Shown: in pieces, positions 38,161 to 48,228 of the stretch
Layout of the letters: every line of letters starts with the position of its first letter
Numbering within the stretch: the first letter of the stretch is position 1
Assembly: GCF_025345615.1 (NCBI RefSeq)
Contig: NZ_JAODWD010000001.1
Span: 809,304 to 873,303, forward strand
Source: Mycobacterium deserti
Lineage (GTDB): Bacteria > Actinomycetota > Actinomycetes > Mycobacteriales > Mycobacteriaceae
DNA length: 64,000 nt
Direction: 5' to 3'
Program-made: the position numbers and the translations under genes
Notes under the pieces: generated by a model
What the model was told of the DNA's origin: nothing
What the model saw: only the letters and a program-made list of their open reading frames with translations
Database searches by the model: none

Positions 38161-40916
38161 CCGCTTAGTCCGAACTGTTCTTTGAGTAGGTCGATGTCAA
38201 GCACGATGGTCACACCGTCTGGATCGCGATCAAGAACTGGATACTGTTCGACGTTGAGCAGTCTTTGCGCCATCGGCAGAGCACCGTTCAGTCGCACGAG
38301 CGGAATGTCGAGAGCGATTGCGGCGGTTGCTTGGTCGATTCGGTTGCCGGGAGTTGCCATGAGGTGCCGAAGAAGCGAGCTGATCTGCCGATTGGTCAAT
38401 GTCAGACGCGGGGCCCGTTTGCGCTGCTCCGCGAACGTTGCAGACTCAAGGACTTGCGCTGCCAAGTCTTGCGCAGCGGGCTGTTCGACTTCGTCGAAGA
38501 GCGTTAAGCTCTCGGTCTTCGGGAACGGCTGCTCTGGCAAAGGGGGCGCCTCTGTGCGTTCGATGGACTCTGTCAAGACTGACGAGTGCCACCACAGCGG
38601 CTGCTGAGGCGTCGCGAGTTCCCATCCGGTTGGAGGTTCGCCGGGTGTCAGGACGTGCAGCGGTACGACGACCTCGGCGGGAGCTGCGCCTCCATGGTAG
38701 CCGGCCTTTAACGGTCCATATCGCAATCGCTCGTCGACCGCCAAGACCGCGTCACCGTCATGCATCAGCACGCGAGCTCCAGTGACCCGAACCTCGCCGA
38801 GCTCCGGGTCAGGACCACCGTCCGCCGGTCTCGAACGGTTGCTGGAGGCGGGTCCGACCGAGACCATCCGTCCCTCGCGGCGTTCGATCACGTGACCGTG
38901 ATCTGAAGTGAGGACGACTGTTCGACCGGCTCGTCGTGCGCGTTCCAGGAGGGGCCGTAGGTGAGAGACGGCATCTGTCGTCCAGTCGATGCCGGGGTCA
39001 GAACGATCGAGTGCATCGTCGATCGTGTTTAAGACACATGCCACGACGCCGGTGCCCGCGATGTCATCGACGGCGGTGCCGACGTCCGCTGACAGCGCAA
39101 AGCCAGCTCCAGAAGTGTCGAGTCTGAGCTTGTGGAACAACACGCTCGTCAGTCCATGAGCACGCATGAACGACGCAAAACCACTGCGCTCAGCGTCCTG
39201 CTGTCCTGATGCAAGCATTCCGGAGAGCAAACTGCACCTGGAGGTCTGCGTCAGCGACGGAAGCGCTGATACCACGAGGCTGCGCCGTGCTTTTCCCGTG
39301 GGAAGGCACTCAAGCCATGTGTCGTAGCGGCGCTCCACGTCATCGATAATCTCGGTGGCGACTGCGGCGCTCATGCCGTCGGCGACGATAAGTAGCACTG
39401 GTCGAGGTTCCTTGGCCAGCGGGACGACAACGTGCGCGAGCAGATCCTCGATGAGGAGGATGTCCTCGGGCAGGCTTAGACTGCCGGTTGTCTGGACCGC
39501 CAAGGTGGCTGCGAACTCGCTGTCGTGTCTGTCGCGACGCAGCCGGACTGCCTCAAGTACCGCCCGAAGCCCATGCGACAACGATTCTTCGTCTACTCCG
39601 CGCCATGCATCGGAGTACGCGCGGTCGACCCACGCGTCAAGGTCTCGGTGCCGGTGCATGGCAGGTGCGAAACCGCTAATTGTGCTGGATTCCGTTGCTA
39701 GCCAACGGACCAACCTCACTCCCGCGATCCCCCGTTCGACTCGAATCTCATCACGGTGGTGCGCGAGGGCGTGCTCTTGAACCTTCGACAGGGCAGCCTC
39801 GACTGAGGCTAGACACTCGCTTTCTACCAGGGGGTCATCCGTCGATGCGGCGAGTGCCTTTGTGCTGCTGCGGGCGACCGCCCGGCGAAGTTCCTCACCG
39901 AGCGCGGCGAGCCGAGATGTGAGGCTTGAACGCAGGTAGTCCGACGTGTCGACTCCCGAACCGGCGCGAAGCTCGTCGAGCAAGATGTCGGCTCGCGCGA
40001 GGATGCGACCCGTTTGCCGTGTAGCTGCGTCGTCGGCTCGCGCAAGCAGCGCCTTCGTGACCTCCTCGGCGGGCGCAACGAACGCCAAAAGCTGTTCTAC
40101 GGTGACGTCGGCGAGATTGAGTTGCTGCACACGCAAGAGCACCCATGGCTCGGAGCCGGGCTGACAGGCGAGAACAGCCCGTCCAGCTAGACCGAGAGGC
40201 ACGACGTCGTCGACTCGGCCGGCGTTCAGCAGATACGCGACGAGCGGTGCTGCCTTCACGCATCGCGCCGCAAGCCAAGCCACAACAGTTTCGGCTAGTG
40301 GCTCCCCAGCGAGATCGCGAAGCTCATTCAGCAGGACTACACGGCCAGAGTCGGCTGTCCACGCGAGCACTTCCTCGGGTGCGACGATTTCGGTTAGGTC
40401 GTTAAACCCTAAGCGCCGGTTGGCTACAACAGCGCAGACATGGTCGAGGGTCAAGAAGCCCGCACGCGCAGGAGGCCAGGGAGCGTCGCCGCGCGCGGCT
40501 AAGATGCCCGCGGCAACGTCGCGTGCACGTGGATCGATCACCAGTCGACGGTCGATGCGAGTGGCGCCAAATTGGTCGCGAACCGCGTCCCAGGGGTCCG
40601 GGTTCCGCAGCACGCCTCCGTACAAATGAGAGGTGATTCCTACTCCCAGATCGCTCTCATCGCGATCGGTGATGATGACAAGCCATGTTCCGTCTTCACG
40701 ACTCCGGAGTGCGTCGCGCACCGCCAACGCCGAGGCGCACGGCAGGACGCGCACCTTGAAGTCGGCATATCCGAAGTCCCGGGGCCCAGACCAAGTGGGT
40801 CTAGCTCGAATCCCGAGCACGCCGGACTTCTGCTTGCCGTCTCTGGATGCCTTCGCCAGCAACGACCGGACGACGGGAAGCGTCGCCTGCGGGTGAGAGG
40901 AAACGGCGACCGTCAC
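38157..40916 (-). CDS. pglZ: PglZ: alkaline-phosphatase-superfamily protein of BREX
   Basis: The 919-residue protein has a central PglZ domain of the alkaline phosphatase superfamily: LLIVADGMSAAVATEIIDDV (metal-binding Asp, about residue 512), SALPSLTQTSRCSLLSGML with the candidate nucleophile Ser/Thr, and TVVLTSDHGHVIERR (metal-binding DH, about 672). N-terminal residues resemble the BREX-2 form. PglZ is the signature gene of BREX and is essential for methylation and defence. GTG start; it overlaps pglY by 4 bp upstream and brxD downstream. Confidence 0.94.
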   Translation of the reverse strand: MTVAVSSHPQATLPVVRSLLAKASRDGKQKSGVLGIRARPTWSGPRDFGYADFKVRVLPCASALAVRDALRSREDGTWLVIITDRDESDLGVGITSHLYGGVLRNPDPWDAVRDQFGATRIDRRLVIDPRARDVAAGILAARGDAPWPPARAGFLTLDHVCAVVANRRLGFNDLTEIVAPEEVLAWTADSGRVVLLNELRDLAGEPLAETVVAWLAARCVKAAPLVAYLLNAGRVDDVVPLGLAGRAVLACQPGSEPWVLLRVQQLNLADVTVEQLLAFVAPAEEVTKALLARADDAATRQTGRILARADILLDELRAGSGVDTSDYLRSSLTSRLAALGEELRRAVARSSTKALAASTDDPLVESECLASVEAALSKVQEHALAHHRDEIRVERGIAGVRLVRWLATESSTISGFAPAMHRHRDLDAWVDRAYSDAWRGVDEESLSHGLRAVLEAVRLRRDRHDSEFAATLAVQTTGSLSLPEDILLIEDLLAHVVVPLAKEPRPVLLIVADGMSAAVATEIIDDVERRYDTWLECLPTGKARRSLVVSALPSLTQTSRCSLLSGMLASGQQDAERSGFASFMRAHGLTSVLFHKLRLDTSGAGFALSADVGTAVDDIAGTGVVACVLNTIDDALDRSDPGIDWTTDAVSHLRPLLERARRAGRTVVLTSDHGHVIERREGRMVSVGPASSNRSRPADGGPDPELGEVRVTGARVLMHDGDAVLAVDERLRYGPLKAGYHGGAAPAEVVVPLHVLTPGEPPTGWELATPQQPLWWHSSVLTESIERTEAPPLPEQPFPKTESLTLFDEVEQPAAQDLAAQVLESATFAEQRKRAPRLTLTNRQISSLLRHLMATPGNRIDQATAAIALDIPLVRLNGALPMAQRLLNVEQYPVLDRDPDGVTIVLDIDLLKEQFGLSG

Positions 40917-43900
40917 GGTTCAACCCGCCACTCCACAACGACGTTTTGGTCTCCGTGCTCCTCGACGAAAGCTTCGATGTCGGCCGTGACCCAAACGATG
41001 TCGGCTCTTGTGCTTACTTCGCGCTTCCCACTCGCCGTGTGCTGCGGAAGAGGTGCCGGCGCGGGCTGGGAACCTGGGGGTGGAGTCGGTGTTGCGGCGG
41101 AGGCAAGCCAGGCGAAGGCGTCGTCGTCGGCTCGTTGTAAGGCAGAGCTAATGGATTGGGCTAACTCATCCGCGACGAGCGCTGATCGGAGACGGGCGAG
41201 GGAATCTCTCGCCTCAGTGCCGCGGAGGTCTGTCTGCGTCTCGGCATCCAGCAAGGGCTTGAGTCGATCCCAATTGAAGCCTTCGAGGCTGCCTGTCACG
41301 GAGGAGGCCGTTGAAAGAGAACGGGCAGCGGCCTCATCGGTACCAGGAAGACTCGCGTTGGCGAACGTACTAATCAAGGCAACATTGTCCGTTTGGGCGA
41401 GGACGTTAGCGACGAGAGTCGCCACACCATTCGCGGTGCTGTAGCGGCCGGAAGCACTGGCGCCAGCCGTAATTCCCAGCTTTTCGTACGCTTTCGCGAG
41501 CGTTCCTGGGAGAGCGCGTGCGGCGGTGCTGTGAGACGAGAGTCGCTCACGAATTCCTGCCGTCAGTTCACCAACGGATGCTCCGGTGAGGAAGGTTGAA
41601 CCCGTCACACCAAGCAGGACCGCGGCCCGCCTTACTGCTGCCTGCCAGTCTTCTGTGGAGGGCAAAGGCTCAGGCCGCAGCTCCATCTCGTCGGTGATTT
41701 GGCCTGGCCGCGGCGCCGGTGTAAGAGTTGAGCCATGGCGATACCAGGCTCGGCCCTGCTCGACCGCCCATGCAGATATAACGAGGTCGGCAACTTCCGG
41801 CCGTAGACCGGACGCGGGCTGATCTTCCCGGATCCACTGGCGCAGCGTTCCGACGGTGACAGGGTCCTTCATGTCGATTCCTGCCGAACCCATCGCACGC
41901 GCGAACTTCATACTCCACGTAAATCGGTCGGAGCCGAATAGGTAGTGCGTCTCGCCCATGTGGCCAATTCCGAGCGGGTTTGCGATACGACGCAGACCCT
42001 CACGATTTGCAGTCTCGATGAATACGCGTCCGTCGGGATCCTGATGAGCCAGCTGCACGGCTTCGAGTGCACGCTGGAGGTCGTTCGGCTTCACCTCCGA
42101 GTCCGCTGGTTCAAACTTCGGGTGCCCGGGGAACGACGTGCTGAAGACCTGGTCGACAAGGTTGCCAAACGCTGCGGCCAGGTCGTGACCGACCGGTGCT
42201 TGTGGGTTGAACTCGGGGTTCAAGGATCGAAGAACCCGGTCATGGCCTTCGTCAAGATCAAGATTTCCTGGTGTTGGCCTGGCCGCTCCGTACGCCTCTT
42301 GAATGACGCGGCGCAGGCGTTCTCGAAGAGCGTCTCGCTGGTTCTCCAAGATGCTTCTCGCCTGCGGGCGGTCGGCGACTGGCAGGTCGTTGGACATGTT
42401 TTGCCATCGATCACCTGGCCCGCTGAGGAGCCAGTCGAGGATGGCGAGCCTGCCCAGCTCGTTGCGGCGTTCCGCGGAGATGAAGTGCGGAAGCCACACA
42501 ACCGTATTCGTCACGAGCCCGCGCTGAGAAAGGTCGTCGACACGTCTGTCGTCGTCGCGCACACTGTGGCCTTGATCGTCGAAAGGATAATCGACGACGA
42601 AACGCCACGTATCTCTCCCGGCCTTGAATGTCTCCTCGGCCAACCAGGTGTGGTCGCGAACGTTGCCGAACACGACTTCGACGTCACGCCGGGAGCCTCG
42701 CCACACACGGTTCTGGCGGTTCACGCCGGTGATGTCGTCTTCGAGCTGCTCTAAGTTGAAAGCTTCCCAGACAAGAGCTTTGATGAGTTGGCGACGTTTA
42801 CCGTCGCTGTCCTCAACCTTTGCTTTCTCAACGATTGACTCGTAATCGACCTCAGAGATCTTCAAACGGATGATCGGGTTGCGGACGTCGCTACTTATGT
42901 GGATCTCTGGGATTTCGGCGTTCCATCGTTTCAACTTCGTGAGTACGACCGATGCTTCTTGGCCGGGAAGAGGACTCACGATCGATCCGTGGTTGAGTGC
43001 TGCAAGCCGCCCTGCGGTCAGCTCCTTCAGCGCGGAAACCTCTGAGGCGACAGCCGACAATACGAGCGTTTTCACCAAACGGTCGTCTGTGCGGAAAGCA
43101 TGACCGGGTGGTAGGGCGTGCGCCTCTTCCTCACTGAGCTCGTGTTCACGAAGCAGGAGCGGCCGTAATTTGTTGTCATACAGTTCTTTTGCGTTGCGGA
43201 AACGCCCCTGCATGTCGGCTGTAATAGCTTGGTTGCCGTGCACCACTAAGTCGAACGTATCGCCGACCGGAATGACATTGGAGACGGTTAAGTAATCACG
43301 CTGGTCGACAAGTAGCTGCTGCATCACCTTGAGTGCGGTGCGGTCACGTTGCATCGCCGATGCAAGAGTGCGCAAGGTCGAGACGAGGGCTGGGGAGAAC
43401 GGGTATGTCCGGCGGAAGGCCGCCTGATCCGCTCCTCTCTGACCGACTTCCGTCCCGACGCCGTCGAGAAGAACGTCCCATACCGCCGGTGTTCGGTCGA
43501 TGCGCGCGAATGCTTCGTCGAGCGTAGCCTTGGCGGAATCGGACACCGGCTTGAGCAGACGCTTCTCGGCGACATAAGGAAGGTTGTCGTCACCGAGAAC
43601 AATTGACCGAAATCGCCCCTCCTGGTGGCGAAACGCCGCATCGAGAGCGTCCTGTTCGGCACCGACGCCGCCGCCTGACTCAGAGAAGTAACGACGTAAG
43701 TCAAGCTGCCGGGCAACGAAGGTCACGATCGGGACAGCCCGGATGTTGTTTGCTTCGACGAACTTGGTGACCTTTTGTGCCTCCCTTCCGAAGAATTCGG
43801 CGTCGCGCACGCGGAAGGCCAGCCATAGCACTAGCTCATCGAGGAACATGACGATCGCGTCGTAACCCAGCGACTTTGCATGGTCGCTGATCGCCGCGAG

Positions 43901-44653
43901 CCCGGTATCGAGATCGACGAACTCAGCGCCGGTGGTGAAGGCGGTGAAGTATGCCTTAACTAAGGCCGAGGCCAGGGCCTGCCGCTCCCTGCTGCCAGGA
44001 GCAGCGGCCCGCGCTGCGTCGTACGAGGCGGCGGTCCAGTTACCTTCATTGAGTACTTTGCCCCACACGGATCCGGCTGCGCCACCCACGCTCTCGGCGT
44101 TGTTGAGACCAGCCAAGAACGCATCGTCACCCAGATTGGCCCGCATGCGTTCCGCATCAAGCAGCAGCTCATCGCTTCTATGCACCGCAGGGAGTAGGGC
44201 ATCTGGATGTAGCGCTCGGACCTGCGCAACATAGCCACCAAGCAGGCATTGTTCGATGCTTTGCGCGTCGAGGAAGTGGAAGGCGAGTCGCAGGATCTTC
44301 TTATCCTGGAGCTGACTGTCGTGAGTCGCGAGAACGGAAGCAAGCTCTGCTTTTGCACGCACTGTTGGGTTGTGCCCGAGTAGGGCGTAAAGCACCGCCA
44401 TGAAGTGGCTCTTGCCCGAGCCGAAGGATCCGGAGAGGAAAGACGCTCGACTCATACCATCGCCGAGTGCCGCTGCAACGAGATCAAGCGCGTCGTCGAA
44501 CGCCTTCACGATGTCGTCCGTGACGACGTAGTCGGTAATTGTCGCGTCAAGCCGGCCCTGCCCGACTCCCTCGGTCAGCTTGAGGACGTAGTCCTCAGCG
44601 CCGGCGCGCTCAGGGATCGAAATGACATCCCTCAACAAGACGCTTTCGGTCAC
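40913..44653 (-). CDS. pglY: PglY: large P-loop ATPase of BREX type 2
   Basis: The 1246-residue protein has Walker A FLSGSFGSGKSHFMAVLYAL (about residue 76) and an ATPase region with YDAIVMFLDELVLWLAFR (Walker B-like). The remaining thousand residues are helical and characteristic of PglY (DUF6079-like), the type 2 counterpart of BrxC. PglY binds and hydrolyses ATP in the Pgl system of Streptomyces coelicolor, where its P-loop is needed for phage resistance. GTG start, with 4-bp overlaps on both sides. Length fits the family. Confidence 0.93.
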   Translation of the reverse strand: MTESVLLRDVISIPERAGAEDYVLKLTEGVGQGRLDATITDYVVTDDIVKAFDDALDLVAAALGDGMSRASFLSGSFGSGKSHFMAVLYALLGHNPTVRAKAELASVLATHDSQLQDKKILRLAFHFLDAQSIEQCLLGGYVAQVRALHPDALLPAVHRSDELLLDAERMRANLGDDAFLAGLNNAESVGGAAGSVWGKVLNEGNWTAASYDAARAAAPGSRERQALASALVKAYFTAFTTGAEFVDLDTGLAAISDHAKSLGYDAIVMFLDELVLWLAFRVRDAEFFGREAQKVTKFVEANNIRAVPIVTFVARQLDLRRYFSESGGGVGAEQDALDAAFRHQEGRFRSIVLGDDNLPYVAEKRLLKPVSDSAKATLDEAFARIDRTPAVWDVLLDGVGTEVGQRGADQAAFRRTYPFSPALVSTLRTLASAMQRDRTALKVMQQLLVDQRDYLTVSNVIPVGDTFDLVVHGNQAITADMQGRFRNAKELYDNKLRPLLLREHELSEEEAHALPPGHAFRTDDRLVKTLVLSAVASEVSALKELTAGRLAALNHGSIVSPLPGQEASVVLTKLKRWNAEIPEIHISSDVRNPIIRLKISEVDYESIVEKAKVEDSDGKRRQLIKALVWEAFNLEQLEDDITGVNRQNRVWRGSRRDVEVVFGNVRDHTWLAEETFKAGRDTWRFVVDYPFDDQGHSVRDDDRRVDDLSQRGLVTNTVVWLPHFISAERRNELGRLAILDWLLSGPGDRWQNMSNDLPVADRPQARSILENQRDALRERLRRVIQEAYGAARPTPGNLDLDEGHDRVLRSLNPEFNPQAPVGHDLAAAFGNLVDQVFSTSFPGHPKFEPADSEVKPNDLQRALEAVQLAHQDPDGRVFIETANREGLRRIANPLGIGHMGETHYLFGSDRFTWSMKFARAMGSAGIDMKDPVTVGTLRQWIREDQPASGLRPEVADLVISAWAVEQGRAWYRHGSTLTPAPRPGQITDEMELRPEPLPSTEDWQAAVRRAAVLLGVTGSTFLTGASVGELTAGIRERLSSHSTAARALPGTLAKAYEKLGITAGASASGRYSTANGVATLVANVLAQTDNVALISTFANASLPGTDEAAARSLSTASSVTGSLEGFNWDRLKPLLDAETQTDLRGTEARDSLARLRSALVADELAQSISSALQRADDDAFAWLASAATPTPPPGSQPAPAPLPQHTASGKREVSTRADIVWVTADIEAFVEEHGDQNVVVEWRVEP

Positions 44654-47600
44654 GCCCTTGCCCTCCTACCTCGCGTCGGTTCTGGCTGACGCCACTGGGC
44701 GAGTGACTCGCGGGTGGCTCCGAGCTTCAACATGTATCCGTCGAGCAACTCGGAGAAGAACTCAGCCGGACTGCTGCCGCCGTACAGCGGATCTGGCTCG
44801 CTGTGCCACTGTTCGACCCAAAAAAGTAGCTCGGCGACCCCGGCAACGAGCGGGATCAGGCGGTCATCCGGCCATCCTTGCTCCTCACCCGACTGAATCA
44901 ACGTCGCTAGTGCAAGGGATTGTTGTGCGTAATCCCATCCAGCCCATCCGAGAAGAGGCGTCTGATCGCCATCACGGCCCGCGCCGGGATAGAGGACGAA
45001 TCGCTCCTTTGGAATGTCCAGTTTGCCTCGATTCGACCAATACTCAGGCTTCGCGAAGTCCGCGCTTGTATACCTCGGAGGTACGGGCACAGGACCGTCG
45101 CCCCCCTGGCTCGTTGGAGCTGGCTTGTAGCGGCCGGCATCCTCGCGGCGTTGGATATCCCACGTGGCTTCCCAAGCCGTCCGCTTACGCATGCCAGATT
45201 CCTTATATCTGTATGCCGCAAGGAAAGGAACACACTCGCTTGCGATGAGCTTCGCGAGGCTGGCAGTGACCGGAACATCGAGACGTCCCGTCCATAACGC
45301 AACTGTCGATGCAAATGCCTGGTCGCGGGCGACTTCATCAGCGAGGACTGCAAGGGTTTTGGGGTGCGGTCGGCCCTGGGGGTCGAACCAGAATCGGGAT
45401 TCCTCGAGCCGCCGTAGAAGCCACATGCGAAGGGCGCGCTCCTCTTGTTCCGCCCATGGCTCAGTAACCCATCGGCGCTTATTCTCGGGTCGTTCCAGCA
45501 GGCCGACGTATGGATGCGTTTCGATCTCGGTAATGCGGCGCTCCACGAGATGGCGGTAATCATGCGGCCACTGGTCGGGTAGTTCGGTCGTTGGCTTTGA
45601 TCCGTGTCGTTCGAACCAAGCAGACTCCTCATCGCCATCCCTTATGCGGCGCGCGAGAACGATTTCAAAGGCGCGTTGCCCCGGAACAATGGTTGGACTG
45701 TCTGCCTCTCGATATGTGAGATCTTCATCGACCAGTCCCCAGAGTGAATACGCCTCCCAGTCAAGCTCCTCTTGCTCGAAGACGAGCTGTTCCAGCGTTT
45801 GCTTCCATCTTGCGGCGCGCTCCTCGAGCTCTGCCCGCGTGGGCGTGCTGGTTGGTTCTACAGCTGTCTGTACAAGGTTCTTCAGTTCCTCCGCTAGCCT
45901 GTCGATCACCTCTCCTCTGCGAGGGAGGGAAGCCGGGATAGGCAATCGCTTCAGCGTGGTGCCGGTTAACTCGTACCGAGGTTCCCATGCCTCGTCCCCG
46001 ATGCCACCGCCAATACCGCCTACCCCTCTGTCGTGACTGTTCTGCTTCAGCCAGAAGCACACGACTGACGTATTGAGATATGCAAGTAACTGCTGGTATT
46101 GCTCGAGTGATGCGTCAGCGCGAAGTTGAATAAATGGCGCATGCGGATTGAAGACGCGGCCTCTTCTATCGAGTGCGAAGTGATTGTGCGTGGCGAGATT
46201 TGGATAGGCCAGCGAGAACGGTCTACCAACCCTATCAAGCGCGATCTGGTGCCACTCCCACCACGTTCTCCCATCTTCTCTGTACGTAACCTTTGAGAAC
46301 GTGGCCCTGCTCCAAGTGACGGTACGAACGGGCCATAACCAACGATAGACTCCTTGGTCTTCGTCGATGTCGCGGAGCTTGCCGCCGGCGTATGGGAATA
46401 TCGCATAGTCGCTATCACGAATCTCGAAGTCGCGAATTACCTCGCCGGGGACAAATTGGCGAGTCCAATCGGGATTAACCTCACGACGAACGAACGCGTC
46501 GCGCGGTGCAACGAACGCTGGATCGGCGTTGGTCTGTCCGCTATATCCGATCGTTGCGATCAAATTGTCCAGTACGCGTGTTCCCTTGTCGAGAGTCTCG
46601 AGGAGCTCGAGCGCACCACCGCCACTCAGTGACCATGGATGCGTACCTAGTCGATCACGCGCAAGATCTCTGACGGTGATCCATTCATCGTCCCAACCGA
46701 TTTCGTCCGCGTGTTGTGCGATGCTTGTCCACACATGGCCGCGCGCGGGGTCTGGCGGGACTCCCGGCTCACCTTTGACGCTTAAAACGACGCGCACTAA
46801 TTCGGAAGTCGGCTTCCGGTTGCGTCCGACGACAATGACCGTCGGTGTCCCGTGCCCCGGAATGTAGGCCCCCGCCAGGTTAACGATTAGTTTGAAATCT
46901 CGAGTGGGTATGTACTTCTCCACAAGCGGCTTGCCGAACTGCTGCTTCATGAATGCGTTGCCGACTATTTGGCCAACCCAGCCTGATTGGGCGTCAGTTG
47001 ACTTAGCTAGGGAGAAGAATCTTTGCATAAACGGCACTGTGAGCGCATAGGTTCCCCGACAATGCCGGTACGCGCTCCTGTACAACTCGTTCAAGCCGGG
47101 ATCTTTCACCTGAATGTAGGGTGGGTTGCCCACGACACAGTCATACTTTCCGTCACGAAGTATTTCCTTGAGGGCCTGAAGGTTTTCCGTGGCATACGAA
47201 AAGTTAGCCGCAACCTGGTCGACCGAAAACTGCGAACCGAGGTCCAACTCATGCTGGTCCAATCCGTGGAGCAGTGAGTCGCCCACAGCGACGTGGTAAT
47301 TGAAGGCCGGAGCACCCTCCAGATTGTTCAAGCTACATGCCGTTAGTGCTGTCACGGTCAATCGGAATCGTGCGATAGCCACGGCATAGGGATTGAGGTC
47401 GACGCCGTACACCGAGTCGAGTGCAGATTGGACTCGCTCTCTTTCATCCATCCCAGGCGAGTGTTTGTGCCAGCGTTTAAGGAGGCGCTGGAAGCCGCTG
47501 AGTAGGAAGTGCCCCGACCCGCATGTCGGGTCGATCATCTTGAAGCCTTCGAGTGGTCGCTCGTTGAGAGCAGGCTCTAGGGTGCGGTCGAGGATGAACT

Positions 47601-48228
47601 CTTCCACAAAAATTGGTGTCTGCCTCAAGGCATATCGCTTCATCGCATCCTCGGAAATCTCTTGGTAGAGGTCGCCGAGGAATCGCGTGTCAAGTTCCGG
47701 GTCGCGAAGGTCGCGAACGATGGTGCCGCCCTCGTCACGCTCACGCCAAAAGCTGAGCAGGCTACTTGCGGCGTCACCTGAAAGCGTGACGAGCCACATC
47801 GGCGATGTCTCGTCCACGAGGCCCGCAGTGGCTGGAAGTGACCGCAAATAATCAATCGCTTGAAGCAACCACTCGCGGTCAGTGACGTCAGCGTTAGTGC
47901 GAGCAGTCTCGCGCAGGAACTGCTGCTGGGCCTCAATTGCCTCGCGGCTGCGAGGGCCGCTGATCCAAACCGGTTTAACCAGTGCGTTGTCCTCGCAGAA
48001 TCGGATGAAGACGGTGGTTAGGGCCCACGCGACAGCGGCGAGGGTGACGCGTTCGTCGACCCAGGTTTCCCAAGCAGCCGCCGTTCGCTCAGCCGCTCGC
48101 GCCGCCGTGTACTCGGACCGCCACTCCTGCTGAACTTCTGGTAGGGCGGAGACTCGCGCACGAAGGTCGTCCTCGAGCCGCAGCACCTCGGCGCGCAGCT
48201 CAGAGGTCAACGTCTCACGAGCGCTCAT
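44650..48228 (-). CDS. pglX: PglX: BREX adenine-specific DNA methyltransferase
   Basis: A 1192-residue DNA methyltransferase with motif I MIDPTCGSGHFLLSGF (about residue 232) and catalytic motif IV CVVGNPPYIQV (about 365), as for N6-adenine enzymes of the gamma class. The long C-terminal half contains the target-recognition region and helices typical of PglX. In BREX it marks host DNA at a non-palindromic site; in classical Pgl it was proposed to modify phage DNA. ATG 48228 overlaps the pglW stop by 4 bp. No frameshift or phase-variable homopolymer is evident. Confidence 0.94.
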   Translation of the reverse strand: MSARETLTSELRAEVLRLEDDLRARVSALPEVQQEWRSEYTAARAAERTAAAWETWVDERVTLAAVAWALTTVFIRFCEDNALVKPVWISGPRSREAIEAQQQFLRETARTNADVTDREWLLQAIDYLRSLPATAGLVDETSPMWLVTLSGDAASSLLSFWRERDEGGTIVRDLRDPELDTRFLGDLYQEISEDAMKRYALRQTPIFVEEFILDRTLEPALNERPLEGFKMIDPTCGSGHFLLSGFQRLLKRWHKHSPGMDERERVQSALDSVYGVDLNPYAVAIARFRLTVTALTACSLNNLEGAPAFNYHVAVGDSLLHGLDQHELDLGSQFSVDQVAANFSYATENLQALKEILRDGKYDCVVGNPPYIQVKDPGLNELYRSAYRHCRGTYALTVPFMQRFFSLAKSTDAQSGWVGQIVGNAFMKQQFGKPLVEKYIPTRDFKLIVNLAGAYIPGHGTPTVIVVGRNRKPTSELVRVVLSVKGEPGVPPDPARGHVWTSIAQHADEIGWDDEWITVRDLARDRLGTHPWSLSGGGALELLETLDKGTRVLDNLIATIGYSGQTNADPAFVAPRDAFVRREVNPDWTRQFVPGEVIRDFEIRDSDYAIFPYAGGKLRDIDEDQGVYRWLWPVRTVTWSRATFSKVTYREDGRTWWEWHQIALDRVGRPFSLAYPNLATHNHFALDRRGRVFNPHAPFIQLRADASLEQYQQLLAYLNTSVVCFWLKQNSHDRGVGGIGGGIGDEAWEPRYELTGTTLKRLPIPASLPRRGEVIDRLAEELKNLVQTAVEPTSTPTRAELEERAARWKQTLEQLVFEQEELDWEAYSLWGLVDEDLTYREADSPTIVPGQRAFEIVLARRIRDGDEESAWFERHGSKPTTELPDQWPHDYRHLVERRITEIETHPYVGLLERPENKRRWVTEPWAEQEERALRMWLLRRLEESRFWFDPQGRPHPKTLAVLADEVARDQAFASTVALWTGRLDVPVTASLAKLIASECVPFLAAYRYKESGMRKRTAWEATWDIQRREDAGRYKPAPTSQGGDGPVPVPPRYTSADFAKPEYWSNRGKLDIPKERFVLYPGAGRDGDQTPLLGWAGWDYAQQSLALATLIQSGEEQGWPDDRLIPLVAGVAELLFWVEQWHSEPDPLYGGSSPAEFFSELLDGYMLKLGATRESLAQWRQPEPTRGRRARA